Shown here: one piece after another, positions 48,994-57,657 of the stretch
Position numbering within the stretch: position 1 is the first letter of the stretch
How the letters are laid out: each line of letters starts with the position of its first letter
Assembly: GCA_017621815.1 (NCBI GenBank)
Contig: JAGASK010000013.1
Span: forward strand, 1-64,000
Direction of reading: 5' to 3'
DNA: 64,000 nt
Source: Lachnospiraceae bacterium
GTDB taxonomy: Bacteria; Bacillota; Clostridia; Lachnospirales; Lachnospiraceae
Translations under genes and position numbers: made by a program
Notes under the pieces: generated by a model
Told to the model about the DNA's origin: nothing
Seen by the model: the letters and a program-made list of their open reading frames with translations, nothing else
Databases searched by the model: none

Positions 48994-49911
48994 TTATTTC
49001 AGGAACCCTTCTATAATTTTCTGTTCGGCTTCTTCTTCCGTAAGGCCCAGTGTGCAGAGCTTTGTAATTTGTTCCCCTGCAATTTTTCCGATGGCAGCTT
49101 CATGAATCAGCGAAGCGTCAATGTGTCCTGCATATAATTCAGGAGCGGCATTTACAATGCCCTCTCCTACAAGAATGGCATCACATTCGGAGTGGCCGGA
49201 GCAGGGGCAGTTTCCTTTAATGACAGAGTGGTAATTCTGATAAGAATTGCCCTTGGCTACAGAACGTGAAACAAGATCCACACCGGAGCCTTCTCCGTCA
49301 AGGGAAACGGTAAAATCGGACTTTGCAGTTTCGTCGCCGTCCGTTAAAAGACGTTCCCGGATAATCAGTTTTGCACCCTTTGCAAGTGCGGCGGTGGTAG
49401 TACGGTTGGTATTGGTAACGCCGCCAATCTGCATGGTATCCATTTCCATGTAGGAGTCTTCATCCATGGTAATATCGGTAACAGGGTCAATATTTCTTGC
49501 GCCTGTTCCGTTTCCTGTACCGATATGCTTTTCTTTATAGACAACCCTTGCATTTTTTCCGATGATAAAACGGTGAATTCCGTTATGGCGGGCTTCTTCT
49601 TCTCCGTCGGAGTGCACGCCGCAGCCGGCGATGATGATGACATCTGCGCCGTCCTCAACGGTGAAGTCATTATAGACCAAATCGCTGACGCCGCTGTGGG
49701 TCACACAGGCGGGAATATAAACGGTTTCCTGCTGTGCCTTTGCACTGATGCGGATAATAATTCCGGGTTTATCATATTTGGGTTCTATTTTAATGCTTTC
49801 GGAAGACTGCCTCCCGGCGCAGCCCCCGTCTTCGCGGATGTTGTAGGCGCCTTTAAATCCATTCTTCCAGTCTGAAATTTTGGAGAGTAAGGTATCTGTA
49901 ACAGAATTCAT
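48994..49911 (-). CDS. sufB: SufB/SufD-type Fe-S cluster assembly scaffold
   Basis: A 305-residue beta-helix protein of the SufB/SufD family: VYIPACVTHSGVSDLVYNDF, GKNARVVYKEKHIGTG, the repetitive RTTTAALAKGAKLIIRERLL and the C-terminal ELYAGHIDASLIHEAAIGKI followed by AGEQITKL. It is smaller than E. coli SufB (about 495 residues), as in the minimal two-gene SmsCB-type systems of anaerobes. It lies 1 base after sufC on the minus strand. With the ATPase it should form the scaffold that builds Fe-S clusters. No sufS or sufU is adjacent. Confidence 0.85.
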   Translation of the reverse strand: MNSVTDTLLSKISDWKNGFKGAYNIREDGGCAGRQSSESIKIEPKYDKPGIIIRISAKAQQETVYIPACVTHSGVSDLVYNDFTVEDGADVIIIAGCGVHSDGEEEARHNGIHRFIIGKNARVVYKEKHIGTGNGTGARNIDPVTDITMDEDSYMEMDTMQIGGVTNTNRTTTAALAKGAKLIIRERLLTDGDETAKSDFTVSLDGEGSGVDLVSRSVAKGNSYQNYHSVIKGNCPCSGHSECDAILVGEGIVNAAPELYAGHIDASLIHEAAIGKIAGEQITKLCTLGLTEEEAEQKIIEGFLK

Positions 49912-49912
49912 A

Positions 49913-50647
49913 TCAGCACTCCTCCTTTCTTAAATCGCCTTTAGGACAGAAGGCACATCTTTCTTCCGCAAGAAGTCCCGGAAGAACTTCATCGCATTTT
50001 CCGAAAGAGCGCACCCTGCCGTCGGCAACAACGGCAATATAATCGGCAATTTCCATGATTCGTTCCTGATGGGAAATAATCACTAATGTGCGTTCGTTAT
50101 CTGTTTTCAAAGCCTCAAAGGCATTGATCAGATTTGAAAAACTCCATAAATCAATGCCTGCTTCCGGTTCGTCAAATACAAGAACCTGGGCATTTTTACG
50201 GTTTAAAACGGTGGCAATTTCAATTCTCTTGCTTTCCCCTCCTGAAAGGCTTGCATCCACATTTCTGTCAATGTATTCCTGTGCGCATAAGCCCACAGTG
50301 CTCAGCATGGAGCAGAGCTTATCCTCTGTTAAAGCTGTTTCAGCAGATAATTCAAGCAAATCCCTGACTGTTAATCCTTTAAAACGAACGGGCTGCTGAA
50401 AGGCATATGCGATTCCGTTTCTGGCCCGTGCGGTAATAGAAAGACCGGTAATGTCCTCATTGTTAAAAATAATCTGTCCTGAGCTTGGGGTATAAAGACC
50501 TGCGATGATTTTGGCAAGAGAGGTCTTGCCGCCGCCGTTAGGTCCTGTGATAACTGTAAGCTTTCCTTTGGGAACGGTTAAATTAATTCCCTTTAATATC
50601 TCCTCGTCCTCAGGAGTTTTCCAATGTATATCTTTAAGTTCAAGCAT
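49913..50647 (-). CDS. sufC: SufC-type Fe-S assembly ATPase
   Basis: A 244-residue ABC-type ATPase without membrane partner. Motifs are Walker A GPNGGGKTSL, the SufC-style signature LSGGESKRIEIATVLNR, Walker B VLVFDEPEAGIDLWSF, and switch His IISHQERI. The C-terminus adds CAFCPKGDLRKEEC with three Cys, which may bind metal. It is the first gene of the sufCB pair. The RBS GGAAAGGAG lies before the ATG on the minus strand. An inverted repeat flanks its promoter. Confidence 0.9.
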   Translation of the reverse strand: MLELKDIHWKTPEDEEILKGINLTVPKGKLTVITGPNGGGKTSLAKIIAGLYTPSSGQIIFNNEDITGLSITARARNGIAYAFQQPVRFKGLTVRDLLELSAETALTEDKLCSMLSTVGLCAQEYIDRNVDASLSGGESKRIEIATVLNRKNAQVLVFDEPEAGIDLWSFSNLINAFEALKTDNERTLVIISHQERIMEIADYIAVVADGRVRSFGKCDEVLPGLLAEERCAFCPKGDLRKEEC

Positions 50648-50680
50648 ATTGCGCTCCTTTCCTACGTATTGTCTTGTTTC

Positions 50681-50725
50681 GTATCTACTATTTTACTTCA
50701 CTTTCAAAAATTTACAAGTAGATAC
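50681..50725 (-). promoter_or_regulatory. sufCB promoter bracketed by inverted repeats
   Basis: On the minus strand TTGTAA (50717-50712), 16-bp spacer, TAAAAT (50695-50690). GTATCTACT (50681-50689) and AGTAGATAC (50717-50725) are perfect 9-bp inverted repeats, one at the -35 and one just after the -10. A repressor bridging both would shut the promoter. An Rrf2/IscR-type Fe-S sensor is one possibility. Confidence 0.55.
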
Positions 50726-50739
50726 TGCAAAGCTTTGTA

Positions 50740-50768
50740 TTGACAAACAGAGAAAGAGCGATTAGAAT
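50740..50768 (+). promoter_or_regulatory. Promoter of the MATE leader transcript
   Basis: TTGACA (50740-50745), 17-bp spacer, TAGAAT (50763-50768). It lies divergent to the sufC promoter and about 150 bases before the MATE gene, leaving room for a structured leader. Confidence 0.75.
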
Positions 50769-50802
50769 ATGCCTTACTTGCTCTTGAAAAACACAATATT
50801 TT

Positions 50803-50892
50803 CGTCATCGGAGGACTTTTGACCGCAGTCAATAAGTCGAAAGAAAGATGTCGGGTGCGCCCGGTTATGTAAATAACCAGGGCTTTTTTTTT
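50803..50892 (+). promoter_or_regulatory. Structured leader with terminator, candidate guanidine-IV (mepA) riboswitch
   Basis: A lower stem pairs CGTCATC (50803-50809) with GATGTCG (50847-50853), one mismatch. Inside is GACTTTTGAC (50814-50823), loop CGCA, GTCAA-T-AAGTC (50828-50838). Then CGGG-TGCG-CCCG (50852-50863) competes with a terminator: GCCCGGTTAT (50859-50868) pairing with ATAACC-A-GGGC (50873-50883), followed by nine T. The next gene is a MATE transporter. The guanidine-IV class is known from Clostridia before mepA-type MATE genes; the identification rests on this context and architecture, not on a checked consensus. Confidence 0.6.
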
Positions 50893-50919
50893 ATAAAAAT
50901 ATTTTTGGAGGAATGAAAC

Positions 50920-52251
50920 ATGCGAATACAGTTATCTGACCACTTTACTTACAAAAGGCTGCTGCAATTTGTGATATCACCTGTTTTGATGATGATATGC
51001 ACTTCACTGTACAGCATTGTGGATGGTTTTTTTGTATCCAATTATGTTGGGAAAACACCTTTTGCGGCAGTCAACCTTGTTATGCCTGTCTGTATGGCAT
51101 TGGGAACTATAGGGACCATGATAGGCACAGGAGGAAGCGCCGTCGTTTCACAGGCATTGGGAGAAGGAAAGAAGGAACAGGCAAATCAGTATTTTTCCAT
51201 GCTTGTTTATTGTGCGGTTATCTTAAGCCTTCTGATATCTGCCGCAGGCTTTATTTTTGCCCGGCCTATTTCCGTTTTGCTGGGAGCTGAAGGAGAGCTT
51301 CTTAATAACTGCATCATTTACAGCAGGATATTATTTATTGCCCTTACTGCCTTTGTGCTGCAGAATATCTTTCAGAGCTTTTTTGTTACCGCAGAAAAAC
51401 CCTCATTGAGCCTTAAAATTTCTGTGGCTGCAGGACTGACCAATATGGTGCTGGATTTTCTTTTTATTGTTATTTTTAAGTGGGGAATTTCAGGAGCGGC
51501 TATAGCAACGGGAATCGGACAGCTGGTTGGCGGCTTTGTGCCGGTGATTTATTTCGCACGGAAAAATGACAGCCTGCTGAGACTTGTGAAAACAGGCTTT
51601 AGCGGAAGAATTCTGCTTAAGACTTTTGGAAACGGCTCTTCCGAGATGGTGACGAATCTTTCCACCTCACTTGTGAATATTCTATATAATTTTCAGCTGA
51701 TGAAGCTGGCTGGAGAAAACGGTGTTGCTGCTTACGGAATTATTATGTATGTTAATTTTGTTTTTATGGCCATTTTCTTTGGATATGCCATCGGCTGTGC
51801 TCCGGTCATCGGATATCATTATGGTGCGGGCAACCGTGACGAGTTGAAAAATCTGTTTAAAAAGAGTGTTATCTTAATGGGCGGATCAGGAGTAGTTCTT
51901 ATGCTTCTGGCTGAAGTACTTACCGTTCCGCTTGTGACAATTTTTGCCAGCTATGATGCGGGGTTATTTGCCATGACCTGTCACGGATTCCGTCTGTATT
52001 CCATAGCCTTTGCCTTTATGGGAATTAATGTTTTTGGCTCTTCTTTCTTTACGGCGCTTGGGGACGGTGCGGTGTCCGCAGCCATTTCTTTCCTGAGGAC
52101 GCTGGTATTCCAGATTGCGGTTGTTCTTACTTTACCGGTTTTTCTGGGAATTGACGGAATTTGGCTTTCGATTGTATTTGCGGAGCTGCTTGCCCTTGTT
52201 GTTACCATAATCTTTTTTGCCGGCAAGAAGAATAAGTATCATTACGCATAG
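50920..52251 (+). CDS. MepA-like MATE family efflux transporter
   Basis: A 443-residue protein with twelve helices. It starts RIQLSDHFTYKRLLQFVISP and has MepA-type pieces SLYSIVDGFFVSNYVGKTPF, GTGGSAVVSQALGEGKK, and in the second half YHYGAGNRDELKNLFKKS. MATE carriers of this branch export cationic drugs. If the leader is a guanidine-IV riboswitch, guanidinium would be a natural signal or substrate. The RBS is TTGGAGGAA. Its divergent neighbour is sufC. It is distinct from the MATE protein at 40277. Confidence 0.88.
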   Translation: MRIQLSDHFTYKRLLQFVISPVLMMICTSLYSIVDGFFVSNYVGKTPFAAVNLVMPVCMALGTIGTMIGTGGSAVVSQALGEGKKEQANQYFSMLVYCAVILSLLISAAGFIFARPISVLLGAEGELLNNCIIYSRILFIALTAFVLQNIFQSFFVTAEKPSLSLKISVAAGLTNMVLDFLFIVIFKWGISGAAIATGIGQLVGGFVPVIYFARKNDSLLRLVKTGFSGRILLKTFGNGSSEMVTNLSTSLVNILYNFQLMKLAGENGVAAYGIIMYVNFVFMAIFFGYAIGCAPVIGYHYGAGNRDELKNLFKKSVILMGGSGVVLMLLAEVLTVPLVTIFASYDAGLFAMTCHGFRLYSIAFAFMGINVFGSSFFTALGDGAVSAAISFLRTLVFQIAVVLTLPVFLGIDGIWLSIVFAELLALVVTIIFFAGKKNKYHYA

Positions 52252-52343
52252 AACATTTCCGCAGAAACTGAATATGGGAAAAAGTGGTAAAAAGAATGAT
52301 AATATTTGATTTATCGGGCAGAATTTGGTATGATATGATAATA

Positions 52344-52364
52344 AAAGCACGTTTTGCGAACTTT
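52344..52364 (+). repeat. 21-bp interspersed hairpin-like repeat, copy C
   Basis: AAAGCACGTTTTG followed by CGAACTTT, 40 bases before the diguanylate cyclase gene. It differs from copy A by one base over the 21-bp core. A matching ATAATA lies before it. Confidence 0.6.
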
Positions 52365-52403
52365 CTATGATTTTGACTGCTGATAAATCAGGAGGATATA
52401 AAT

Positions 52404-53648
52404 ATGTACCAATGCTCAGCTCATTTTTACCTCTTCGACCATAAGAATCAATTACAGAAGATTATAAAGGAAATGCCGCCGCTGCCCCATTTTTCCCATG
52501 TTTTTGCGGAAAGTGACAGTCTGGATGCAGAATTGATTAAAGATGCTGATGTGATTATTGCGGATTTACAGGATATGGATATTACAGACAGCCTGAAGCT
52601 TTTGTCTTCTCACAGGAAAGAGGATGCAGAAGTGATTATATGTGTGGATAAGCAGCAGACGGATATACTTATGGAAAATGATTTGTCCGGCATTACGGAT
52701 ATCTGGAATTTACCTCTTTCGGAAGAAGAAATCAGATTCCGGTTTTTAAGGTGGCAGCAGAAGTATAAAATGAGCAAGGATTTCTGGCAGACAAGAAATT
52801 ATCTGGACACTACGATCAGCAGTGTTCCTGACCTTGTCTGGTACAAGGATAAGGAAGGCGCCCATATAAAGGTAAATGAAAGCTTTTGCAAGGCAGTTAA
52901 TAAAACCATGGAGCAGATTGAGGGGCGGGGACATTATTATATATGGGATATTGAGCCGGATGAATATGCCAAGGGTGAATATATCTGCATGGAGTCGGAA
53001 TACGAGGTTATGGAAAAAAGAGAAACCTGTGTGTTTGATGAAACTGTGAAAATCGGGGACAGCTTAAGGCAGCTCAAAACTTACAAGTCACCTCTTTTTG
53101 ACCTGGACGGAAGCGTTATGGGAACTGTGGGCATTGCAAGCGACGTAACTCAGGAACAGATTTACCGGCAGATGATTATCAATAATGCCAATACGGATTT
53201 TCTTACGGGACTGTATAACAGAAGATATATGTACCAGTATATTGAACAGGAAGGGGAGAAGCCGCTTACGGTTTATTACCTTGATATTGATAATTTTAAG
53301 AGTGTCAATGATAAGTATGGTCATCAGGAAGGTGACAGGGCTCTGGTTCTTACCTCCGATGTATTGAAGAAATGTATGCCGGATGCCATGATTGCCAGAA
53401 TCGGCGGTGATGAATTTCTGATAATCCAGCTGGGAAGCTTCACAGAGGAAGATGCAGAAAAGACCAGAAAATGGCTGCAGGGGAGACTTGAAGAAGCGTA
53501 TGCGCAGTATAACAGCCTGCAGGCTCTTTCAGCCAGTATCGGTACATCGCATTCGGGTGAAGGCAAAGCGGTACTGGATTTACTGATTGGAGAAGCAGAT
53601 GCTTTCATGTACCGTGAGAAGAATCAGAAGAAGCAATTAAAGAAATAA
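52404..53648 (+). CDS. Diguanylate cyclase with receiver-like and PAS domains
   Basis: A 414-residue cytosolic protein. Residues 1-120 look like a degenerate receiver domain (ADVIIADLQDMD in place of a clear phospho-Asp site). Residues 128-255 form a PAS domain (TTISSVPDLVWYKDKEGAHI ... VMGTVGIASDVT). Residues 260-410 form a GGDEF domain with NTDFLTGLYNRRYM, YYLDIDNFKSVND, and the active site RIGGDEF. The inhibitory RxxD site upstream of GGDEF is replaced by MPDA, so product inhibition is probably absent. It should make c-di-GMP; the HD-GYP protein at 18207 would degrade it. Confidence 0.9.
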   Translation: MYQCSAHFYLFDHKNQLQKIIKEMPPLPHFSHVFAESDSLDAELIKDADVIIADLQDMDITDSLKLLSSHRKEDAEVIICVDKQQTDILMENDLSGITDIWNLPLSEEEIRFRFLRWQQKYKMSKDFWQTRNYLDTTISSVPDLVWYKDKEGAHIKVNESFCKAVNKTMEQIEGRGHYYIWDIEPDEYAKGEYICMESEYEVMEKRETCVFDETVKIGDSLRQLKTYKSPLFDLDGSVMGTVGIASDVTQEQIYRQMIINNANTDFLTGLYNRRYMYQYIEQEGEKPLTVYYLDIDNFKSVNDKYGHQEGDRALVLTSDVLKKCMPDAMIARIGGDEFLIIQLGSFTEEDAEKTRKWLQGRLEEAYAQYNSLQALSASIGTSHSGEGKAVLDLLIGEADAFMYREKNQKKQLKK

Positions 53649-53663
53649 ATCAGCGTGATATAA

Positions 53664-53703
53664 AAACCTGTCTGTTTCCCTTTTAGCGGCTGCGGACAGG
53701 TTT
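53664..53703 (+). terminator. Terminator after the diguanylate cyclase
   Basis: AAACCTGTC (53664-53672) pairs with GACAGGTTT (53695-53703), followed by ACTCTTTTC. The T-run is interrupted, so strength is uncertain. Confidence 0.6.
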
Positions 53704-53810
53704 ACTCTTTTCTTATGGACGCAGATGTGTTTTAATGAGACAGGGGGAATAAAAGAAAATTTAACAGATAAAGGAAGCGTTTGTTACAGCTTTGCTTTAA
53801 AGGTGGTAAA

Positions 53811-54512
53811 ATGGAAGGCATTTTATACGGAGTGGGAATAGGACCGGGAGACCCGGAACTTTTGACATTAAAGGCAGTAAGGATTATAAAGGAAAGTGAT
53901 ATTATTGCGGTTCCGGCGAAGGAGGCAGCATCCTGCACTGCTTATCAGATTGCTTTGAAAGCCGTGCCGCAGATGGCAGATAAACCGGTTTTAACGCTGC
54001 CGGTTCCCATGACTACAGATAAGGAAAAGCTTGATGCAAGCTATGAGGAAGGTTCATTAAAGCTGCAAAAGGCTCTTGAAAAAGGAAAAAAGGTTGCCCT
54101 TCTGAATCTGGGCGACCCTACCATATACGGTACCTGCATGAAATTTTATGAAAGAATTGTAAAAGCAGGTGGGAATGCCGAAATAGTAAACGGAGTTCCG
54201 TCCTTTTGTGCCGTGGCAGGCGCTCTTGGAATTGCCCTTTCGGCAGAAAAAGAAAAGATTCATATTCTTCCGGGATATTACTGTCTGTCTGATGTGGAAG
54301 CTTATGGGGATACCAGAATTCTGATGAAATCCGGCGGGAGAGTGGATGAGGTAAAGACGCAGCTTGTTAAGCTGGAAGAGGCAGGAAAGATAAAAGCCTG
54401 TGCTGTTACGGACTGCGGCATGGAAAGCCAGGAAATCTGCAGGGACATCAGGAAGCTGGATGAAAAAGCGGGGTACTTTACGACAATAGTTATTAAAGAG
54501 CAGGGTAAATAA
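53811..54512 (+). CDS. cbiL: Precorrin-2/cobalt-factor II C20-methyltransferase
   Basis: A 233-residue SAM-dependent methyltransferase. It opens with ILYGVGIGPGDPELLTLKAV, the SAM-binding loop of the cobalamin methylase family, and has LNLGDPTIYGTCMKFYERI and NGVPSFCAVAGALGIALSAE. It methylates C20 of cobalt-factor II in the anaerobic pathway. ATG 53811 follows AAAGGTGG; an upstream in-frame start at 53781 lacks an RBS. It is the first gene of the biosynthetic cluster. No cobalamin riboswitch is visible directly before it. Confidence 0.92.
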   Translation: MEGILYGVGIGPGDPELLTLKAVRIIKESDIIAVPAKEAASCTAYQIALKAVPQMADKPVLTLPVPMTTDKEKLDASYEEGSLKLQKALEKGKKVALLNLGDPTIYGTCMKFYERIVKAGGNAEIVNGVPSFCAVAGALGIALSAEKEKIHILPGYYCLSDVEAYGDTRILMKSGGRVDEVKTQLVKLEEAGKIKACAVTDCGMESQEICRDIRKLDEKAGYFTTIVIKEQGK

Positions 54513-55685
54513 ATGGAACAGTATGTGACCAGGAATCAGAAACAGCTCCGGTGCGGAATTACTACGGGCACCTGTGGGGCGGCAGCGGCGGATGCGGCGG
54601 CAGCCCTTCTTTTGACGGGTATTTTCAAAGAAAATGTGATTCTTCATACCCCTAAAGGAATTACGGTTTCCGTTCCGGTAGTTTTATCCGGCAGGACGGA
54701 AAAACGGGTGGAATTTATGGTGGTAAAGGACAGCGGGGATGACCCTGATGTGACCAATCATACCAAGGTTTACACGGCGGTGGAAAAACTTCCGGAGGAT
54801 GCCGTCCTGCCGGAAACCGTCTTTTGTGATGAGGCATATCCGAATCTTTACCTGGACGCAGGAGAGGGAATCGGGCGGGTGACCCGTGAAGGACTGGAGC
54901 AGAAAATAGGACAGGCCGCCATTAATCAGGTTCCGAGAGCCATGATTTTTAAAGCTGTAGAAGAAATCCGGCGTCTTTCGGAGTACAAAGGCAGGCTGAT
55001 GATTACGGTGCGGATTCCGGAAGGAAAAGACCTGGCAGCCAAAACCTTTAATCCCAGGCTTGGAATCGTGGGAGGAATTTCGGTGCTTGGCACCAGCGGC
55101 ATTTTGGAGCCTATGAGTGAAAAGGCCATTGTGGATACCATAGAAACGGAAATCAGGCAGCTCAGCGCACAGGGAATAAAAAATATTCTGGTAACTCCGG
55201 GAAATTATGGGCAGGGATATGCGGCGGAATATCTTCATCTGAAACTTGCGGACAGCATTAAGTGCAGCAATTACATCGGAGAAACTCTTGATTTGGCGGT
55301 TTCCTACGGTATGGAAAGGTTCCTTTTGGTGGGCGACCTTGGAAAGCTTGTAAAACTGGCTGCGGGCATTATGAATACCCATTCCAGAGTGGCAGACGCA
55401 CGATGTGAAATTCTGGCGGTGCATACGGTGCTTAGCGGCGGCAGCAGGGAAATGGCAGAGCGGATTATGAATTGTATTAACACGGAAGAAATTCTTAAAT
55501 TATTAGAGCAGTGGCAGCTTAAGGAAGCGGTAATGGAAAGCCTGTGCCGGAAAATACAGGAGCACGTATCAGGAAGGGCAGGAGAAAAGCTTAAGACGGG
55601 GGTTATCCTGTTTTCCGGACGTTTTGGATTTCTCGGGCAGACAAAGGAAGCGGGAGAACTGTTGAAAATTTACAGGCAGCTGTGA
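54513..55685 (+). CDS. cbiD: Cobalt-precorrin-5B C1-methyltransferase
   Basis: A 390-residue enzyme with the CbiD opening LRCGITTGTCGAAAADAAAA and DSGDDPDVTNHTKVYTAVEK. GIGRVTREGL and NPRLGIVGGISVLGTSGILE follow. It methylates C1 in the anaerobic route and is a marker of that pathway. The start codon directly follows the cbiL stop, with its RBS inside cbiL, so the two are tightly coupled. Confidence 0.93.
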   Translation: MEQYVTRNQKQLRCGITTGTCGAAAADAAAALLLTGIFKENVILHTPKGITVSVPVVLSGRTEKRVEFMVVKDSGDDPDVTNHTKVYTAVEKLPEDAVLPETVFCDEAYPNLYLDAGEGIGRVTREGLEQKIGQAAINQVPRAMIFKAVEEIRRLSEYKGRLMITVRIPEGKDLAAKTFNPRLGIVGGISVLGTSGILEPMSEKAIVDTIETEIRQLSAQGIKNILVTPGNYGQGYAAEYLHLKLADSIKCSNYIGETLDLAVSYGMERFLLVGDLGKLVKLAAGIMNTHSRVADARCEILAVHTVLSGGSREMAERIMNCINTEEILKLLEQWQLKEAVMESLCRKIQEHVSGRAGEKLKTGVILFSGRFGFLGQTKEAGELLKIYRQL

Positions 55686-55711
55686 CCTTCGTGGCAGCAG
55701 AAAGGAAAAGA

Positions 55712-56473
55712 ATGGTACATTTTGTAGGGGCAGGTCCCGGAGCAACTGATTTAATTACCATAAGAGGATTGAAGCTGATTCAAAATGCGGATATTATTAT
55801 TTATGCGGGTTCTTTAGTGAATCCTGAACTTCTTAAGGAAGCAGGGCCGGAATGCCGGATTTATAACAGCGCCCATATGACCCTTAAGGAAGTAATAGAG
55901 GTTATGGAAGATGGGGAAAAAGCTTTCCTTACAACCGTCCGTCTTCATACCGGAGATCCTTCTTTGTATGGGGCAATCAGGGAACAGATGGATGAACTGA
56001 AAAAAAGAAATATCTCCTTTGACATCTGTCCGGGGGTCAGTTCTTTTTCGGGAGCAGCGGCAGCGCTTCAGGCAGAGTATACGCTGCCCGGAGTTTCCCA
56101 GAGTGTAATTATTTCAAGGGCAAAGGGCAGGACGGAAGTGCCGGAAAAGGAAGAACTGAAAGCGCTGGCAGCCCATCAGGCTACCATGGTGTTGTTTTTA
56201 TCATCTGCACTGGTACAGGATGTGAAGCAGGAGCTTTTGGAGGGCGGATATGCGCCTGATACACCTGCGGCGGTAGTTTATAAAGCCACCTGGCCGGAAG
56301 AAAAGGTGCTCAGAACCACACTTGATAAGCTCCCGGAAGAAATGGCAGCAGCAGGAATCCGTAAAACGGCTCTTATTGTTGTGGGAGGGGTGCTTGGGGA
56401 AAGCTATGAGAAATCCAGGCTTTATGATGCATCTTTTACCACGGAGTTCAGAAAAGGGAAAAGTGAGCCATGA
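55712..56473 (+). CDS. cbiF: Cobalt-precorrin-4 C11-methyltransferase
   Basis: A 253-residue methylase: MVHFVGAGPGATDLITIRGL, YAGSLVNPELL, TVRLHTGDPSLYGAIREQMD and CPGVSSFSGAAAALQAEYTL are CbiF/CobM signatures. ATG 55712 has AAAGGA five bases upstream; GTG 55682, overlapping cbiD's stop, is an alternative. It overlaps cbiG by 4 bp (ATGA). Confidence 0.93.
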   Translation: MVHFVGAGPGATDLITIRGLKLIQNADIIIYAGSLVNPELLKEAGPECRIYNSAHMTLKEVIEVMEDGEKAFLTTVRLHTGDPSLYGAIREQMDELKKRNISFDICPGVSSFSGAAAALQAEYTLPGVSQSVIISRAKGRTEVPEKEELKALAAHQATMVLFLSSALVQDVKQELLEGGYAPDTPAAVVYKATWPEEKVLRTTLDKLPEEMAAAGIRKTALIVVGGVLGESYEKSRLYDASFTTEFRKGKSEP

Positions 56474-57657
56474 CGATTGTAATGTTTGCCTGCAGCATAA
56501 GAGCCTGTGAGCTGATGCAGGAACTGAAACAAAAAATAGAAAATGAAAATCCCGAAACTGCCGTTATCTGCAAGGTGAAGTGCTCCGCCCTGAAAGAGCA
56601 GTCGGAAGAAAAAAGCCTTGGGGAGCTTACAGGAGAATGGTTTGCAAAGGCGGATGCGCTGTTGTTCATCTGCGCTGCGGGAATAGCGGTGCGCAGCATT
56701 GCTCCTGTTTTACATCATAAGTCTGTGGATCCGGCAGTGCTGGTTATGGATGAAACGGCAAAATTCTGCATTTCACTGCTGTCGGGACACGCAGGAGGGG
56801 CCAATGAGCTGGCAGAAAGAATTGCAGTACTTTTTAAGGAAAAAGGAACCCTTCCTGTAATCACTACGGCTACAGACAGGGAAGGAAAGTTTGCAGTGGA
56901 TGATTTTGCCAGAAGGAACCGCCTGTTCTTAACGGACTGGCAGCTGGCAAAGGAAATTTCCGCAGGGATTCTTCAGGGAGAAAAAACCGGTATTTTATCG
57001 GAAGCTGTTATAGAAGGAAACTGCCCGGAGGGGCTTAAAATAGTCGGTTCCGGGGTATTTTCGGAGGAAGAAGAGAAAGAAAAAGACTGTCTGAAACAAA
57101 AATTCCGGACAGGTATTCTGATTTCAGGGAAAGAAAGGAAAAAACAGCCTTTTGGAAAAACATTGCAGCTTATTCCCCCTGTTTTTTATGTGGGAATCGG
57201 CTGTAAAAAGAATACCTCTGTGAAAAAAATAGAAGAGGCTGTTGAAAGCTGTTTTCAGGAAGAGGGGCTTTTGTTAAAGGGAATTTGCTGTATCGCCAGC
57301 ATTGATTTAAAAAAGCAGGAGAAAGGAATCCTGGATTATTGCAAAAAGAGGGAACTTCCTTTTATCACCTATTCTGCCCGGGAGCTTATGGAGACGGAAG
57401 GAGATTTTACAGCCTCCGGCTTTGTGAAGCAGGTGACGGGAGCAGATAACGTCTGTGAAAGAAGCGCAGTGCTTGCAGCCAGGCTGCAGGGAAAAAAGAA
57501 AGCGGCGGGACAGGAAAAAGGCGCAGCGGGACAGGTGTGTGTGCCGGGATTTAAGGAAGACACTGAAGGAGAAGCAGTCAGGCTGCTTGTAAGGAAAAAA
57601 AGCTATGACGGTGTTACCATAGCCGTGGCAGAAAAAACAGGGAGGCTTAAATTTTGA
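56470..57657 (+). CDS. cbiG: Cobalt-precorrin-5A hydrolase
   Basis: A 395-residue CbiG. The N-terminal domain has ADALLFICAAGIAVRSIAPV and CISLLSGHAGGANELAERIA, the core of the family. A variable middle leads to a C-terminal CbiG domain starting FYVGIGCKKNTSVKKIEEAV. The last 60 residues include a Lys/Gly/Gln-rich insertion (GKKKAAGQEKGAAGQ). It opens the delta-lactone ring and releases acetaldehyde. It overlaps both neighbours by 4 bp. Confidence 0.92.
   Translation: MTIVMFACSIRACELMQELKQKIENENPETAVICKVKCSALKEQSEEKSLGELTGEWFAKADALLFICAAGIAVRSIAPVLHHKSVDPAVLVMDETAKFCISLLSGHAGGANELAERIAVLFKEKGTLPVITTATDREGKFAVDDFARRNRLFLTDWQLAKEISAGILQGEKTGILSEAVIEGNCPEGLKIVGSGVFSEEEEKEKDCLKQKFRTGILISGKERKKQPFGKTLQLIPPVFYVGIGCKKNTSVKKIEEAVESCFQEEGLLLKGICCIASIDLKKQEKGILDYCKKRELPFITYSARELMETEGDFTASGFVKQVTGADNVCERSAVLAARLQGKKKAAGQEKGAAGQVCVPGFKEDTEGEAVRLLVRKKSYDGVTIAVAEKTGRLKF

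Noticed and set aside
53649-53810. Riboswitch before cbiL
   Set aside because: Only a terminator-like hairpin and ordinary spacer are visible; none of the cobalamin riboswitch core blocks occurs.
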